A stretch of DNA of 64,000 bases from Macrophomina tecta (lineage: Eukaryota; Ascomycota; Dothideomycetes; Botryosphaeriales; Botryosphaeriaceae): assembly GCA_024180945.1 (NCBI GenBank), contig JAKSGN010000007.1:2604001-2668000 (forward strand), read 5' to 3'. The translations under genes were made by a program, and so were the position numbers. Positions 21,337-32,042 of the stretch are shown in pieces (position 1 is the stretch's first letter; each line of letters begins with the position of its first letter). A model generated the notes under the pieces. The model worked only from the letters and a program-made list of their open reading frames with translations, made no database searches and was not told the origin of the DNA.

Positions 21337-23310
21337 TCAAGTAACAGGGTGAGAGTTCAGTGGGCCACTCTGATGGCTCCTTATCGACCGAGGGCTAAGG
21401 TGGTTGGCTTCTCCGTCTTCATCTCCATCTTCCACCGGTATGTCCCTAGATGTGCTCAATCTTTCCCCTTCGCAGACATGATCACCGTCCATAGAGGTGA
21501 CAGAGACGGCACCGCTACCTCCGCTGGCTGCTTCCTGTATGGGAGAGACCGATGGGATTGCGTCACCAGCCCGCTCTGAGAACTGGTAGTCATCGTCCAC
21601 AGACGAGACGGACCCGGAGCGGCGTCTGTCTTGTTCATGATCTCCATCACCAAAACCGTTGATGTACGTCGGGGATGCCAAAGGAGAAGGGACACGGGGC
21701 CTCGAGTGGTTTGAGACAAGGAGAAGATCGTGAGGATGAAAAGAGGTTCGCCGAGGAGTGGGCGAACCGGCGTCACTACCAGTGTACGCAGTTGTGCCTT
21801 GACTCTCCCATGTGGCGTTGCTGCGTCGCCAGAGGTTCTCCCGGCCTCGACGACTCTGACTCCTCCCGCGGATCGAGCCGCCACTGCTCATAGAAAGACC
21901 GGGTTCGCTGCTGTTGGAAAGCTGGTTCTCAAAGAGGCCGCCTATGTGCGCCAAGTCGGCAGAGTGGCGCGAAGGCCTTGACTCAACTGAGGATTGGGCA
22001 AGGTCCAAGTGGTAGAGAGAAGCACGGTCGGCAAGTGGGTTGTCAGGGATGAGAGAGCTTGTTGGCCTCCTGCAGTGGCAATCGACAGGACAGTTGCACT
22101 TGACTTGTTGTGCGGCCTCGGTCTTGGCTCGTCTTATCCCGCGGATGTACGCGTCCCGCTCAGCATTCATCGAAGGCTTCACCGAGAAGAAGGGCTTCTG
22201 ATATGCGTCATCCCCGTGTGCATCAGAGCGAGTCCGTGGTTCTGGGGCGCTCTGGCGGCGGGACGGTGGCCGGGGAACAAACCGATCTTGGCTTTGAGGT
22301 GATAAGGCCGCGACACCTCTGTCCTGCTGGACTTCCTGTATACTCTCGACGGCTTGTCTTGGTTGTCGAACAGAAATCGGACGGCTGTTCTCCGTCGTGG
22401 TTCCTGGAGTTGTGTTCACCGACTGGCAACTGGCGCGTTGGCGCGCACGTCCGATAACCTTATCGATACGGAGTCGGCGTAATATAGCCTTCAACTTTGC
22501 TTTGACTTTGGCCAGTCCGGGGCCCTTGGATATACTGTTTTCGGCTTGCCTTGACCCAAGGACCAGACCAGTCTGGTCCGTCTTCTGAGCACGATCCTTC
22601 TTGTTCCGGCTGCTTTGGGAAGAGTGCTTCGATAAAGGTCCTGTGTCTCGCCCTGGTGCTGAGGACAGGCGGTCTAACAGTCGTGATGCTGGTCCTTGCT
22701 CGTTGCGGGGTTGACCATGGCTATCTTCCTGCGATTGGGGGACGGTGCAGGTGGTGAGGAAAGGACTGCCAACAGCACTCATAGAATGCAGTCTTGTGAG
22801 CAAGGTAGACGCACCAGCAGTCCTGTCCTCGGTCAGGCCGGTGCTTGCCCGGCCTGAAAAGTCGCTGGCAAAGGTCACTGTTCTCGTTTGCTGAGAAACC
22901 AGAGAGGTATGGGTCGAGTTGCCGCCAAGGCCGAACCACTTGTATGAACAGTTCTCGCATCTGACGCCGTTGTAGACGCCGGGAAGGCGTGATAGCCTGA
23001 GGGTCATTTTGTTGTGCCAATGATGGCATCTCGGGCAGCTGCCGTGGAAACGGACGTCCCAGGTACCGGAAGGAAGGGATCCAAAAGACATTGCGCTAGA
23101 AGCAGTGGACAAGTTGGTGGCACGCCTGTCGGAAGGAGAGAATCTGGGATTCTGACGTGAGGCATCCATGACTCTAGATGTACCTGGGTTCCCGGCGGCC
23201 GTGGAAGTTGGTGTTTTGGGCACGTCCATGGCTCGGTCCTCCAGACGTTGGGAAGAGTCCACTTTCAAGGAAGCGGAGCTGGGACTAACCGGAAGGGCCG
23301 TTGAAGTCAT
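21337..23310 (-). CDS. Zinc-ribbon protein of unknown function, conserved in filamentous fungi
   Basis: A single open frame of 657 residues from the ATG at 23308-23310. The only ordered-looking module is at residues 85-130: WDVRFHGSCPRCHHWHN, then a hydrophobic stretch, then RCENCSYKWFGLGG. The Cys pairs at 92/95 and 118/121 with nearby His fit a treble-clef or zinc-ribbon fold. A basic helical segment with KAKLKAILRRLRIDK lies at about 270-290. A second Cys-rich patch, KCNCPVDCHCR, occurs at about 407-417 next to an R/K-rich helix. The rest is Ser/Arg/Pro-rich and likely disordered. I have seen similar Cys-ribbon proteins in Dothideomycetes and Sordariomycetes but know no assigned function. 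A nuclear or nucleic-acid role is possible from the charge pattern only. Confidence 0.75.
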   Translation of the reverse strand: MTSTALPVSPSSASLKVDSSQRLEDRAMDVPKTPTSTAAGNPGTSRVMDASRQNPRFSPSDRRATNLSTASSAMSFGSLPSGTWDVRFHGSCPRCHHWHNKMTLRLSRLPGVYNGVRCENCSYKWFGLGGNSTHTSLVSQQTRTVTFASDFSGRASTGLTEDRTAGASTLLTRLHSMSAVGSPFLTTCTVPQSQEDSHGQPRNEQGPASRLLDRLSSAPGRDTGPLSKHSSQSSRNKKDRAQKTDQTGLVLGSRQAENSISKGPGLAKVKAKLKAILRRLRIDKVIGRARQRASCQSVNTTPGTTTENSRPISVRQPRQAVESIQEVQQDRGVAALSPQSQDRFVPRPPSRRQSAPEPRTRSDAHGDDAYQKPFFSVKPSMNAERDAYIRGIRRAKTEAAQQVKCNCPVDCHCRRPTSSLIPDNPLADRASLYHLDLAQSSVESRPSRHSADLAHIGGLFENQLSNSSEPGLSMSSGGSIRGRSQSRRGRENLWRRSNATWESQGTTAYTGSDAGSPTPRRTSFHPHDLLLVSNHSRPRVPSPLASPTYINGFGDGDHEQDRRRSGSVSSVDDDYQFSERAGDAIPSVSPIQEAASGGSGAVSVTSMDGDHVCEGERLSTSRDIPVEDGDEDGEANHLSPRSIRSHQSGPLNSHPVT

Positions 23311-24660
23311 AAAATTAGGCAGTAATCCGGCCTAGCGTCGGCGGTGAAGGAGCAGAAAATAGGCCCCGAACAGACGCTTAGGGCGCGGTAGCCTATGGAA
23401 GGGTGCGAGGGGGCGGAAAAGCAACACTCTCAGGCCCGGACCGCATGAGCAAAGGCCAGTGCGGAAGCACGGGCGCGAAGGATATAAATGAGCAGATGGA
23501 TTACATACCTGCCTTGCCCGTCAGGCGCGACGGGCGCGCGCGCGCGCGCGCGGCAGCCCCCAACAGGGTGAGGCTGAGGAGTGCCACAATACGGTGGCAC
23601 TGCCGCAGCATTCATGTTCGACCGCAAACTCCGCCACCGAAAGGCACAATCGTGGTGCGTCTGCCTGCGCGAAGACTCGGTGTGACCAGGTTGCGTGCGG
23701 CGCGTTCGACCCGGCCTCCAGCCGCCTTAGGCATCAGAGCAGGGCATGCCGGACGGTCTAGCACGCAGGCAGCTCAATGCCGCGAGCGAGATGTTCGAAG
23801 GGCCCCCGCAGCTGACAAACGCCACCAAAGATTTTGGCCCGTCGCGGGCGGTGTCGAGAGGGTTGCGGGCCGGAGGTCGACAGACAGCGAGCAATGCGAC
23901 AAGAGGCCCCAACAGCAACAGAGGGCCGCCGCCTGCGCCATCTCCGCGTCAAGCCATAGAGTGGTGGAGCGGGCCGCCAGAGAAGACGGCTGCCGCCCCC
24001 ACGGCTTAACGAGAAGGATCAGCAATGGAGCAGACACGTCGAGTTTCGTCGCTCGCGAAATAGCGGCGCCATAGCCGCAATGCCTGTTGCAGCTTACGTC
24101 CTTTACTTAGCAGCAGCAGCAGTGTTGATGCCGTGATAGCACAGGCATGGCGGAGGTATGTTTGCGCAGTGCTGCTCACGGCAACGGTCGATCGCTTCGG
24201 CGGCGTGAACCAGGGCGGCTGGGAAAGGATCTCGTGGATAGCCAACATCTCCTAGGCAGGCAGCAATCGATCACGACGAGCGGCTGAGCGAAAATGGTGT
24301 GCAGGCTGGCCGTCTTGAGGCGGTGCACATAACGCCAAGCCCCTGGCACTCTGACATCAGCGTCGGCAGCCTGCAGTCTTGTGCTCCGCGTGCTGTGGAG
24401 GGACGAGGACATTGATTTTTCTTTTCCGGGAATGCAACGAAGCCATTGACGAACTGCGGCCGGTAGTAGCCGACCAGGATGAATAATGAGCCGGCAGTGA
24501 AGGGTGGAGCGAGTCGCGCGGTCGGCTGGGGGCGAGCTCAATGGGCAGCCCCGCGCAACGCGTGCCGCCGAGACCGGAGCTTAACCCTCATCTTTCCACC
24601 CCGCCATTGAATCTTTCGAGCTTCTGCACTCCACTGCCCAGCTCCTCAGAAACATCCGCC
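23311..24660. other. Divergent promoter region between zinc-ribbon gene and LEU2
   Basis: About 1.35 kb between divergent starts. Contains an alternating (GC)n tract at about 23537-23551 and a Leu3-like site at 24568-24577. GC-rich shadows give open frames at 23400-24070 that resemble no protein. No RNA gene seen. Confidence 0.5.
24568..24577. promoter_or_regulatory. Possible Leu3-type binding site (CCG-N4-CGG)
   Basis: CCGAGACCGG lies 84 bp before the LEU2 start codon. The Zn2Cys6 regulator Leu3 binds everted CGG half-sites of the form CCG-N4-CGG, with preference for CCGGNNCCGG. This site matches the half-sites and spacing but only part of the preferred core. A CCG-N4-CGG match arises often by chance in GC-rich DNA, so position is the main support. 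Confidence 0.35.
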
Positions 24661-26098
24661 ATGCCGTCCTTCAACATCGTCGTATTCGCAGGTACGCTGT
24701 CTGCCCTCATATGCTACCGCAAATGCTAATTGGCCCTCAGGCGACCACTGCGGTCCCGAAGTAAGCACCATGCTGCCAGAATTGCTGTCACGAGAGCTCA
24801 CACACGCATAAAAGGTCACCGCCGAAGCAATCAAGGTACCGTCCAAATCCCGGACTGGCGTACAGCTCTCGCTGACCCTCCTAGATCCTCGACGTTATTC
24901 AGAATGAGAAGCCGGATGTAAAGTTCAACTTCCAGCATCACCTGCTGGGCGGCGTACGTGTTCCTTATACACTCTTTCTACTCGTTCCCGACTGACAGTT
25001 TCGCGAGTGCTCAATCGATGCTACCGGCGAGCCTCTGACCGATGAGGCTCTCAACGCCGCCAAGAACGCTGACGCCGTCATTCTTGGTGCCATTGGCGGA
25101 CCCGTGAGTTCTCCCACACCCGAAGCCTACAAACAAAGACACCCATGACCTGATGCTCTCGACCAGAAATGGGGAACCGGCAAGGTCCGTCCGGAACAGG
25201 GTATCCTCAAGCTCCGCAAGGAGATGGGTACCTTCGGCAACCTGCGCCCCTGCTTCTTCGCTTCCGAATCTCTCGTCGAGTACTCGCCACTCAAGGCCGA
25301 AGTGTGCCGTGGCACCAACTTCAACATCATCCGCGAGCTGACGGGCGGTATCTACTTCGGCGACCGCAAGGAGGACGACGGCAGCGGCCACGCGCTCGAT
25401 ACTGAGCCATACTCACGCGAGGAGATCGAGCGCGTCACCCGCCTGGCCGCCAACCTCGCCCTGCAGGAGAACCCGCCCGCCCCTGTGTGGAGCTTGGACA
25501 AGGCCAATGTTTTGGCGACTAGTCGCTTGTGGCGCAAGGTCTTCACCGAGGTCATGGAGAAGGAGTTCCCGCAGCTCAAGTTCGGCCACCACCTCATAGA
25601 CTCGGCGGCCATGCTCATGGTCAAGAACCCCCGCGCCCTCAACGGCGTCATCGTCACCAGCAACCTGTTTGGCGACATTATCAGCGACGAGGCGAGTGTC
25701 ATCCCCGGCAGCTTGGGTCTGTTGCCCAGCGCCAGTGTCGGCGCCATTCCCGACGGCAAGACGCCGGTTAACGGCATTTATGAGCCTATTCACGGTAAGA
25801 TTTCATACTTTTGTTCACCGCCAGAAAGAAAATCCGCGCATGCTGACATTGCATGAAACAAGGCTCCGCCCCCGACATTTCTGGCAAGGGCATCGTCAAT
25901 CCCATCGCCGCTATTCTGTCGGTCAGCATGATGCTGAAATACTCGCTTTGCCAACCGGAACTGGCCACCGCCGTTGATACCGCTGTCAAGAACGTTCTTG
26001 ACCAGGGCATCCGCACCGCCGATATTCAGGGCAAGGCTTCTACCAAGGAGATGGGTGATGCCGTCGCCGCCGAGCTCACACAGCTCCTCAAGAAGTAA
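24661..26098 (+). CDS. LEU2: 3-isopropylmalate dehydrogenase
   Basis: Exons: 24661-24691, 24741-24760, 24815-24835, 24885-24953, 25008-25103, 25167-25794, 25863-26098; 366 residues, the usual length. The enzyme oxidatively decarboxylates 3-isopropylmalate in leucine synthesis using NAD+. Visible family landmarks: [14 protein letters not shown] near the N-terminus, [29 protein letters not shown], the substrate-binding [14 protein letters not shown], and the metal/NAD region with [30 protein letters not shown] and [14 protein letters not shown]. Five of the six introns crowd into the first 170 codons, with exons of 20 and 21 nt. For exon 5 a more canonical CAG acceptor at 24996-24998 would add three residues (FRE); I prefer 25008 because it gives LLGGCSID, closer to the family. 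Confidence 0.95.
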
Positions 26099-26919
26099 AA
26101 AGAAGGGACATAAAGGAAAATATCTCACAGCTAGATTTGAGGCCGGTCATGTAGGGAAAATTGAACAGTAGCATTTGAGAGAGATGACATTTACGAACTA
26201 CATACCAAAAAGTGCGGATTGAAAGGTTGATATAGGAAGCTGAACAAAAGAGAATGAGCAACGGTCTCAGACGTAATGATTAAAAGAGGTGACATCGATG
26301 GTGACAACGCCTTTCTCTGAATGCCTAATGGTTGATGCTCGGGGTGGAGCTCCAGTTTAGCGAGGTGCAGTTCATGCGGCCATCAATGCTAAAGATGAGA
26401 ATTCATATCACAGTAAGGCGCAAAAGAAATCATCCTGGGTCGATACAGGATGTGGAGAGTTGAAGCAGTCATCCGGATATAAGTGCTATTAAACTTCAGG
26501 AACATTTGCATTCAGAAGACCACATATTAACTCGCATGGTCTTTTCTTGTTGAAGATTTCGACTCGCCACCAGCGTAGACTTAGAAGATCTAGCATGGCT
26601 AAGGATTAGGTGAGTATACCCATGGATATCTTGTGTGCGTTTGGACCAAATGTATGTGTTCGGGTAAGGACGAGCAAATGGGTGTATGTCTTGCCTTTTA
26701 TCCGAAATTAACTACGTGCGGTCGACCAAAGCCTCCTCAGGAAACGAGGAAGGAAGAGGAGCGCTCTTGAAGCAGAGGGTAACAGATCTATGCCGAGCTC
26801 TTCCTGAGTAGAAATATAAAGGCGAGGAGAGAAAAAGTAGACACCCCCCCACCCTTTTCTTCCCTCGCGTCTCAGCCCCCGAACCTCACAACAAATAAAT
26901 GTCCAGAAAGTCCACCCGT
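26099..26919. other. Convergent spacer between LEU2 and alpha-amylase
   Basis: About 820 bp of AT-richer DNA holding two 3' untranslated regions and one copy of the fold-back repeat (26454-26533). Nothing else seen. Confidence 0.5.
26454..26533. repeat. Fold-back repeat family, copy A
   Basis: Left arm 26454-26485 contains GAGTTGAAGCAGTC and ATCCGGATATAAGTG. Right arm 26501-26533 reads, on the opposite strand, GAGTTAAT, then GTCTTCTGAATGCAAATGT. The arms pair with several transitions and a short indel around a 15-nt centre. Intergenic, between two convergent 3' ends. Confidence 0.6.
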
Positions 26920-28954
26920 CTAGACCATCTCATAAATCTCCGTATCGAACTGCACCGGAAACCCGTCCCTCCCCTCCGCCTCTCTCTTCGTCCACACACT
27001 CACGCTCAGCTCCCCGCACGTAAACTCGCCGAACCCCTCACCATCAATCACCACCTCCGCCTCCTTCTCGCCGTCCCTCGCCCACCCCAGCACGTCCGTC
27101 CACACCTCTCCTTCCCTCTCCTTCCCCACAAACATGCGCTTCATGCCCGGCCCGGCATTCGACAGCACAACCGCGCACCCGCCGAAGCCGCGATCCCACG
27201 TCCCGCGCCTCACCCAACCGAGGCAATTCGGCTCGTCGGCGAAATAATCATCGCACTCGCCATACGCATACAGCTTCCTCACCTTGATCAGATCGGGCAG
27301 CTTCCCGCTGCAGGCGGGCGGGACGGCGTCGTCGAAGGGCGTGTCCGGGCCGGGCAGGAGGCCGTAGAGATCGCCGTAGAAGGGGCAGGGATAGCCGGCG
27401 GGGCGCAGGAGGAGGAGGGCGTAGGCGAGGGGCTTGAAGAAGTCGGCGACGGGCGTCTCGACGGTTTGTCCCGGCTGCGTGTCGTGGTTCATGACGACGG
27501 TGACGGCGTTGACGGGCGCGGCCGCCGTCAGCGTGCCGTCGAAGAGCTGCCGCAGGTCGGCGCGCTCGGACGTGCTGGCGCGTGAGATGTTATAGAGAAG
27601 CGGCGCGTCGTAGAGGGAGAACTTGTGGTGCATTTTCTCGAGCCATTCGGTCAGGAGCGAAGTGTCGCCGACCCAGAATCTGTGGGTGGTGGTGTGAGCG
27701 GGTTTGGACGGAGCTAAAGGGGAGGCAGGGAGAGGGGGGGAAGGTGTTTTTTTAAGACGTACTCGCCGACGATGAAGGTGTCGTCGCCGCACTGCTCGCG
27801 GAGCGCCTCTACCCATTCGTTGGCGAAGCGTTCGGAGAAGTGTTGGACAGCATCGAGGCGGAAGCCTTTCAGGCCGAGGAGCTTGGTGATCCAGACGCCC
27901 CAGCTACCAGCGGTGTTAGCCTTGAGTACCTTATGTGCTATATCAACCCCCATTGTGCGTATTGTAGGTCTCTTGATACTGCCTTGAACTCACTTCTTCA
28001 TGTCCGCAATGACTTCATCATGCGAGTAATCCAAATCGGCCTAGAGTCATCCATCGCCACGTCAGTCTGGTGTATAATTTTGACGTAAAGGAGGGGTGTT
28101 CTTACAAACATCATGTACTGTCGGTAGATCCACTGTTAGCAAGTATTCCGAGCAGGGGATATATAGACCAGCCCGAGTAGACTTGGTAAGATTCAAAGAA
28201 AACTCACATCCGCGTTCCCCTGCTCCTTATCTACACTACTACTCCAACCCTTCCCATCGCCTTGGATCTTGTAGATAGCCTTCTTCTCATTCGCAGCATT
28301 ATAATCCGTCCCCGTGAAATGATACCAATGGTACTTCTGGGCGGAATACTGATCGCCGCGCCCCGGAAAGTCGAAGCCCAGCCACCCCTCAATCTCATAG
28401 GGCTCCGAGACTTCCTTGTTGCGGTCGTTCGCATCGACCTCGATGGCCATGCATTTCTCCTTCTGGTCAGCGGCGGCCTTGTGGTTGAGCACGGCATCCC
28501 AGTAGACGCCGACGCCCAGCTCTTGGGCCTTGGCGCACAGGGCCTTGAGCTCGTCGAGATTGCCCCATTTGGTGGCGACGCTGCCTTTCTGATCGAACTC
28601 GCCGAGGTCGTACAAGTCGTAGACGTCGTAGCCGTTGCCGGTGGGGGATGAGGCTGTGAGGAGAAAAGGCTCGTGAGTGGTTTGCCGTGATGTGGAATAG
28701 GTGTACGACGGTTGTTTGCAGTACCTTTGCAGCCCGGAGGAAGCCAGATGTTGGATACACCGATGTCTTTGAGCGAGGGCAGCGCGGCCGTCAGCCGTTT
28801 CCAGTGCTTGCCGTCCGCGGGTACGTTCCATTCGAAGCCTTGAAAGAGGGTTCCGTTCTCGGGAGTTGGCTTGCGCTCCTCGTCTGAAAGCCCGTTTAGC
28901 ACATGAAATTCATGACATTTGGGAAGAGCATAATATACTTGTGATGTCCCCCAT
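26920..28954 (-). CDS. Intracellular-type alpha-amylase (GH13)
   Basis: Exons: 28939-28954, 28725-28883, 28208-28653, 28106-28117, 27994-28040, 27763-27903, 26920-27679; 526 residues. No signal peptide (start MGDITNEERKPTPENG), so a cytosolic enzyme of the GH13_5 type related to bacterial and Aspergillus non-secreted amylases is likely. Catalytic residues are all present: nucleophile Asp244 in GFRLDAVQHF, acid/base Glu274 in FIVGEFW, and Asp340 in VMNHDTQP. Earlier landmarks are TLFQGFEWNVP, IWLPPGCKG, YDVYDLYDLGEF and VYWDAVLNHK. Length fits the family. Exon 4 is a 12-nt microexon (YMMF), needed to keep the frame between GNAD and ADLDYSHDE. Secreted amylases have signal peptides and a different N-terminus; this one probably acts on glycogen or cell-wall alpha-glucan primers, which is inference from the family. 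Confidence 0.93.
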
Positions 28955-29834
28955 AGGGATACCGAGCGAGATTGACGGAGGTTATGTACTGCTAAAACCA
29001 AGATTCATGAGAAAACGGCTGAAGCGAGAGGACGCGACAACAATAAGGCGACGCGCCGCATGATAAATATCCAAGGCGGACTGCCCTGTTGCTGCGCCCA
29101 CAGCACTCTTAGCTGCAGGGCAGTTACGTATTAGCGCGAGACGGGCAAAGACAAAGCAGACGGAAGCTTGCACCGGCCCTGTAGTATCCCAGCACCGCTG
29201 CAGAAACCTGGCCCACGGGGAGACACCCGCATTTTCACCTGTGGGGCGTGGCGTTGTGGACAAGTGCGGGTCTCAGGCTCTTGCTTGTGCCGCCAGGGTG
29301 CGATAAGGGAACCGTAAGAGCGCCGTTGACGTGAGAGGGTGAGCAGGCTTTCTTAGCGAGAGCTCTCGGCCTGTGGTGCCGTCGGAGAGGCCGTAGCCTG
29401 GTAGAAACCGCCTGGACGCTTCGCACTTGGCTGCAGGCCATCGTTCCCGTATCCTTGCACTCATGACCAAATCGTGACATCGCGGGAGACAATTATCTTG
29501 CACAGAAGGTTGAGGCTTGCGAGCGAAACTGCGATGCGTCAAAACTCTTCCCGTCTAATTCCCTAGCCAATTAGTAAAGCGGCCTATGTTACAGTCCCGA
29601 ACCTCTTGTCTCTTCCCGCCCGGGAGACATCTATTCTATAACAAGACGGCCCTCCGTCCAAGGCTAGTCAAGACAAAGAGGACAGGCCGGAAAAATGCTC
29701 ATAAAACAGTCAACGCAAGTTGCAAAAAGAAATCATTTTGCCGACATCCAGTTTCACCGGGCTGACGGGCTCTATTCCCCCACGTATATCATCCACTTAT
29801 CCACCCCTTCTACTCTACTCTTATTCTTGCCCAT
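28955..29834. other. Intergenic between amylase and phosphate carrier genes
   Basis: Upstream DNA of the amylase gene and 3' flank of the leftward phosphate carrier gene. No AmyR-like or other named site was confidently identified, and no coding content is recognised. Confidence 0.5.
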
Positions 29835-31069
29835 TTATTTCGAGGGAGCGATCTCAACACCACCGACGGCGCCGATAGCCTTCTTCATGTCAGCTGGGTT
29901 GATGACTGTTTGGTTGTTGGCCTGCTTACCTTCTTGATGTCACCGTAGATAGCGAACTGACCAGCAGTGAGAGTGCCACTAGAGCGCGGTTAGCAAATTG
30001 AAACACATCAATGAGAGAAAAGGGATACATACACCATGAACAGACGAGCACCAATACCGGCGTAAGAACCGCGGAGGCCGAGCTCCTTAGCGATCTTGAT
30101 CAGGCGGGAGGTGGTACCCTCACCAGGCTCGCCCTTGGTCTTGTTGATCTTGGAGAGCATGGTGTCGGCAGGCTGGGAGACAATGGCGGCAGCGAAACCG
30201 GCGATCAGACCGGAACCAAGGTTGACGGCAGTCTGGGCCGGGTTGGACAGGGAGTTCTTGTCAACACGCTTGTAGATAGCCTCGGCGACCTTCTCGTAGA
30301 CGACGAACTTGGCCATGGTGTAGGGAACCCTGTGATTTGTGGATTAGCGCGCGGCCGGGCAGAAGAGTCGAGATGTATATAGGTATACGTACTGCTTGAA
30401 GAGAATGGGACCGAAACCAGCGTAGAAAGCTCCGAAGCCCTCGTTCTTGAGGATCTTGCCGAAACCGCTGACGAGACCGCTGGCGTAGGTGGGATCGGAG
30501 ACGAGACGGATACGGGTAGCCTCAAGAGGGCAGAGGGCAATGTCGGCGAAGAACTCGGCGCAGGCGGACGAAGCGAGGTAGACGGCGGTACGGTTGCTGG
30601 CAGCGGTCTCGTAGCCAAGGGTGTTGATGGCCTGCTGCTTGAAGAACTCGTAACCACCGAACTTGAAGGCACCCTGGAGGAAGTAACCGGCGAAGGTAGG
30701 GCCGACACCGGTCCAGACAGCGCCGAAGCCCTTCTCGCCAATGATCTGCCTGAAGCCACCGATCAAGCCGCGGTTGTACTTGACGGGGTCAAGCTGGATG
30801 GAGGTCTTGACGCTGTAGAGTCGGGGCGGTCAGCTTCCAGAGCAAGCAAAGTCTGCGGGTTGCGGCGGCACGGCAACAAGGCGGCGACGCGGGAGACGAT
30901 GGAGACGAGAGGCGACGACTTACACATCGACGGGAGTCAGAGCACCGTGGGTGACGGAGCAGCAGACGGCGCCGGCGAAGGCGAAGCGCGAGTAGAGCTG
31001 GAGGCCGCTGAGCTTGGGAGGAGCGGCGGCCTCGACCTGCTGCTTGATAGCCTCAACCTTGCCAGACAT
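29835..31069 (-). CDS. MIR1: Mitochondrial phosphate carrier
   Basis: Exons: 30924-31069, 30393-30812, 30033-30329, 29930-29978, 29835-29879; 318 residues, normal for the family. The product imports phosphate with protons across the inner mitochondrial membrane for ATP synthesis. The three carrier repeats are marked by PVDVVKT (after helix 1), PLEATRIR (after helix 3) and QPADTMLSK (after helix 5); [23 protein letters not shown] and the NRGLIGG region are typical of phosphate carriers. The N-terminus is short with no cleavable presequence, as in Mir1. The last exon's acceptor is ambiguous: AAGAAG allows a start at 29879 or 29882, with or without one extra Lys. The C-terminus is [14 protein letters not shown]. 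Confidence 0.96.
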
Positions 31070-32042
31070 GGTGACGGTGACGACGGAGAGACCGGGAAGA
31101 GTCAATGGAGTGGAGATGGGGAAGTGGACTGGGAGAGGATGATGGAGGACAGTTTTACGGGATGCGAGGTCGTTCAAAGCTTTCCGCGGCCAAAGGGTCC
31201 AAGCGTCCGGGCGCCGGCAAAAACACCAGGCCTGCCACTTCGGCGAAACTCGGGAGACGCCCGCGATAGTCGCAGCCGCGCCCTCGCCAGCCTCGCCGTG
31301 CGCCCGCCGGCCACGCCTTTCCGCCATCTCCGACCTTAACCCCGGGCGCTGTTCCTATGTCCACCCACTGTTGGGGCCGTTCCCTGCCCCCAGCCAGACA
31401 CCCTCCCACTCGACATCATCGCCCGCCGCACCCGTCCGGAGCCTCTACCGCCCGTTCTCCAGCCTGTTCTCGAGCTGCGATTTCGTCTGCAGCGCGCGGC
31501 TCTGCGGCTGCTTGCTGCACGCGCCATGACACAAAATTTTCGCGCGCTGACGTGCGCCGCACCCGCAAACCGGTCGCGACCTGCCTTTGCCGGCTCAGGA
31601 GTGGGCGCCGCAGAACGATGGCAGCGATCCGCCTTACGTCATCCCGGTCCGATCCTCTCGCCTCGCCCGGCTGCCGAGCCCCCGTTCCACGCTTTCTGTG
31701 CCCTGTCGCGTGGGCGACCGCTCCAATAGCGACTCCTTTCGTCAGCGGTGTCGATCCGGCTGGAGGCCAGCGAGCATACAAGTGTCGAGTGGACCTCATC
31801 ACATGTCCCTTGCGAGGCCTCTGCCCGGCGCGACACTACCCATGCGGACAATCGGCCCAGCACGCGGTCACACGCGCTCTTGTAGTAACTCCTCAGGGAT
31901 GACCTTTCTTACTTGTGGCATGGTAGCATGGGAAAGTGCTTCCGATGCGAGTTATTGCCACACGCTGGAAGAGCAAACACAAGTGTCATTCATGTACGGT
32001 TGCAGAATACGCGCCACAGATTGGAGATGCTTAATCCACGAG
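31070..32042. other. Intergenic upstream of MIR1
   Basis: About 970 bp, GC-rich near the MIR1 start with several overlapping shadow frames. It also includes the 3' flank of the leftward gene ending at 32043. No recognisable feature. Confidence 0.5.

Noticed and set aside
23403..24074. 223-residue plus-strand open frame upstream of LEU2
   Set aside because: Arg/Ala-rich composition typical of random GC-rich sequence; overlaps a required promoter region and equally long antisense frames.
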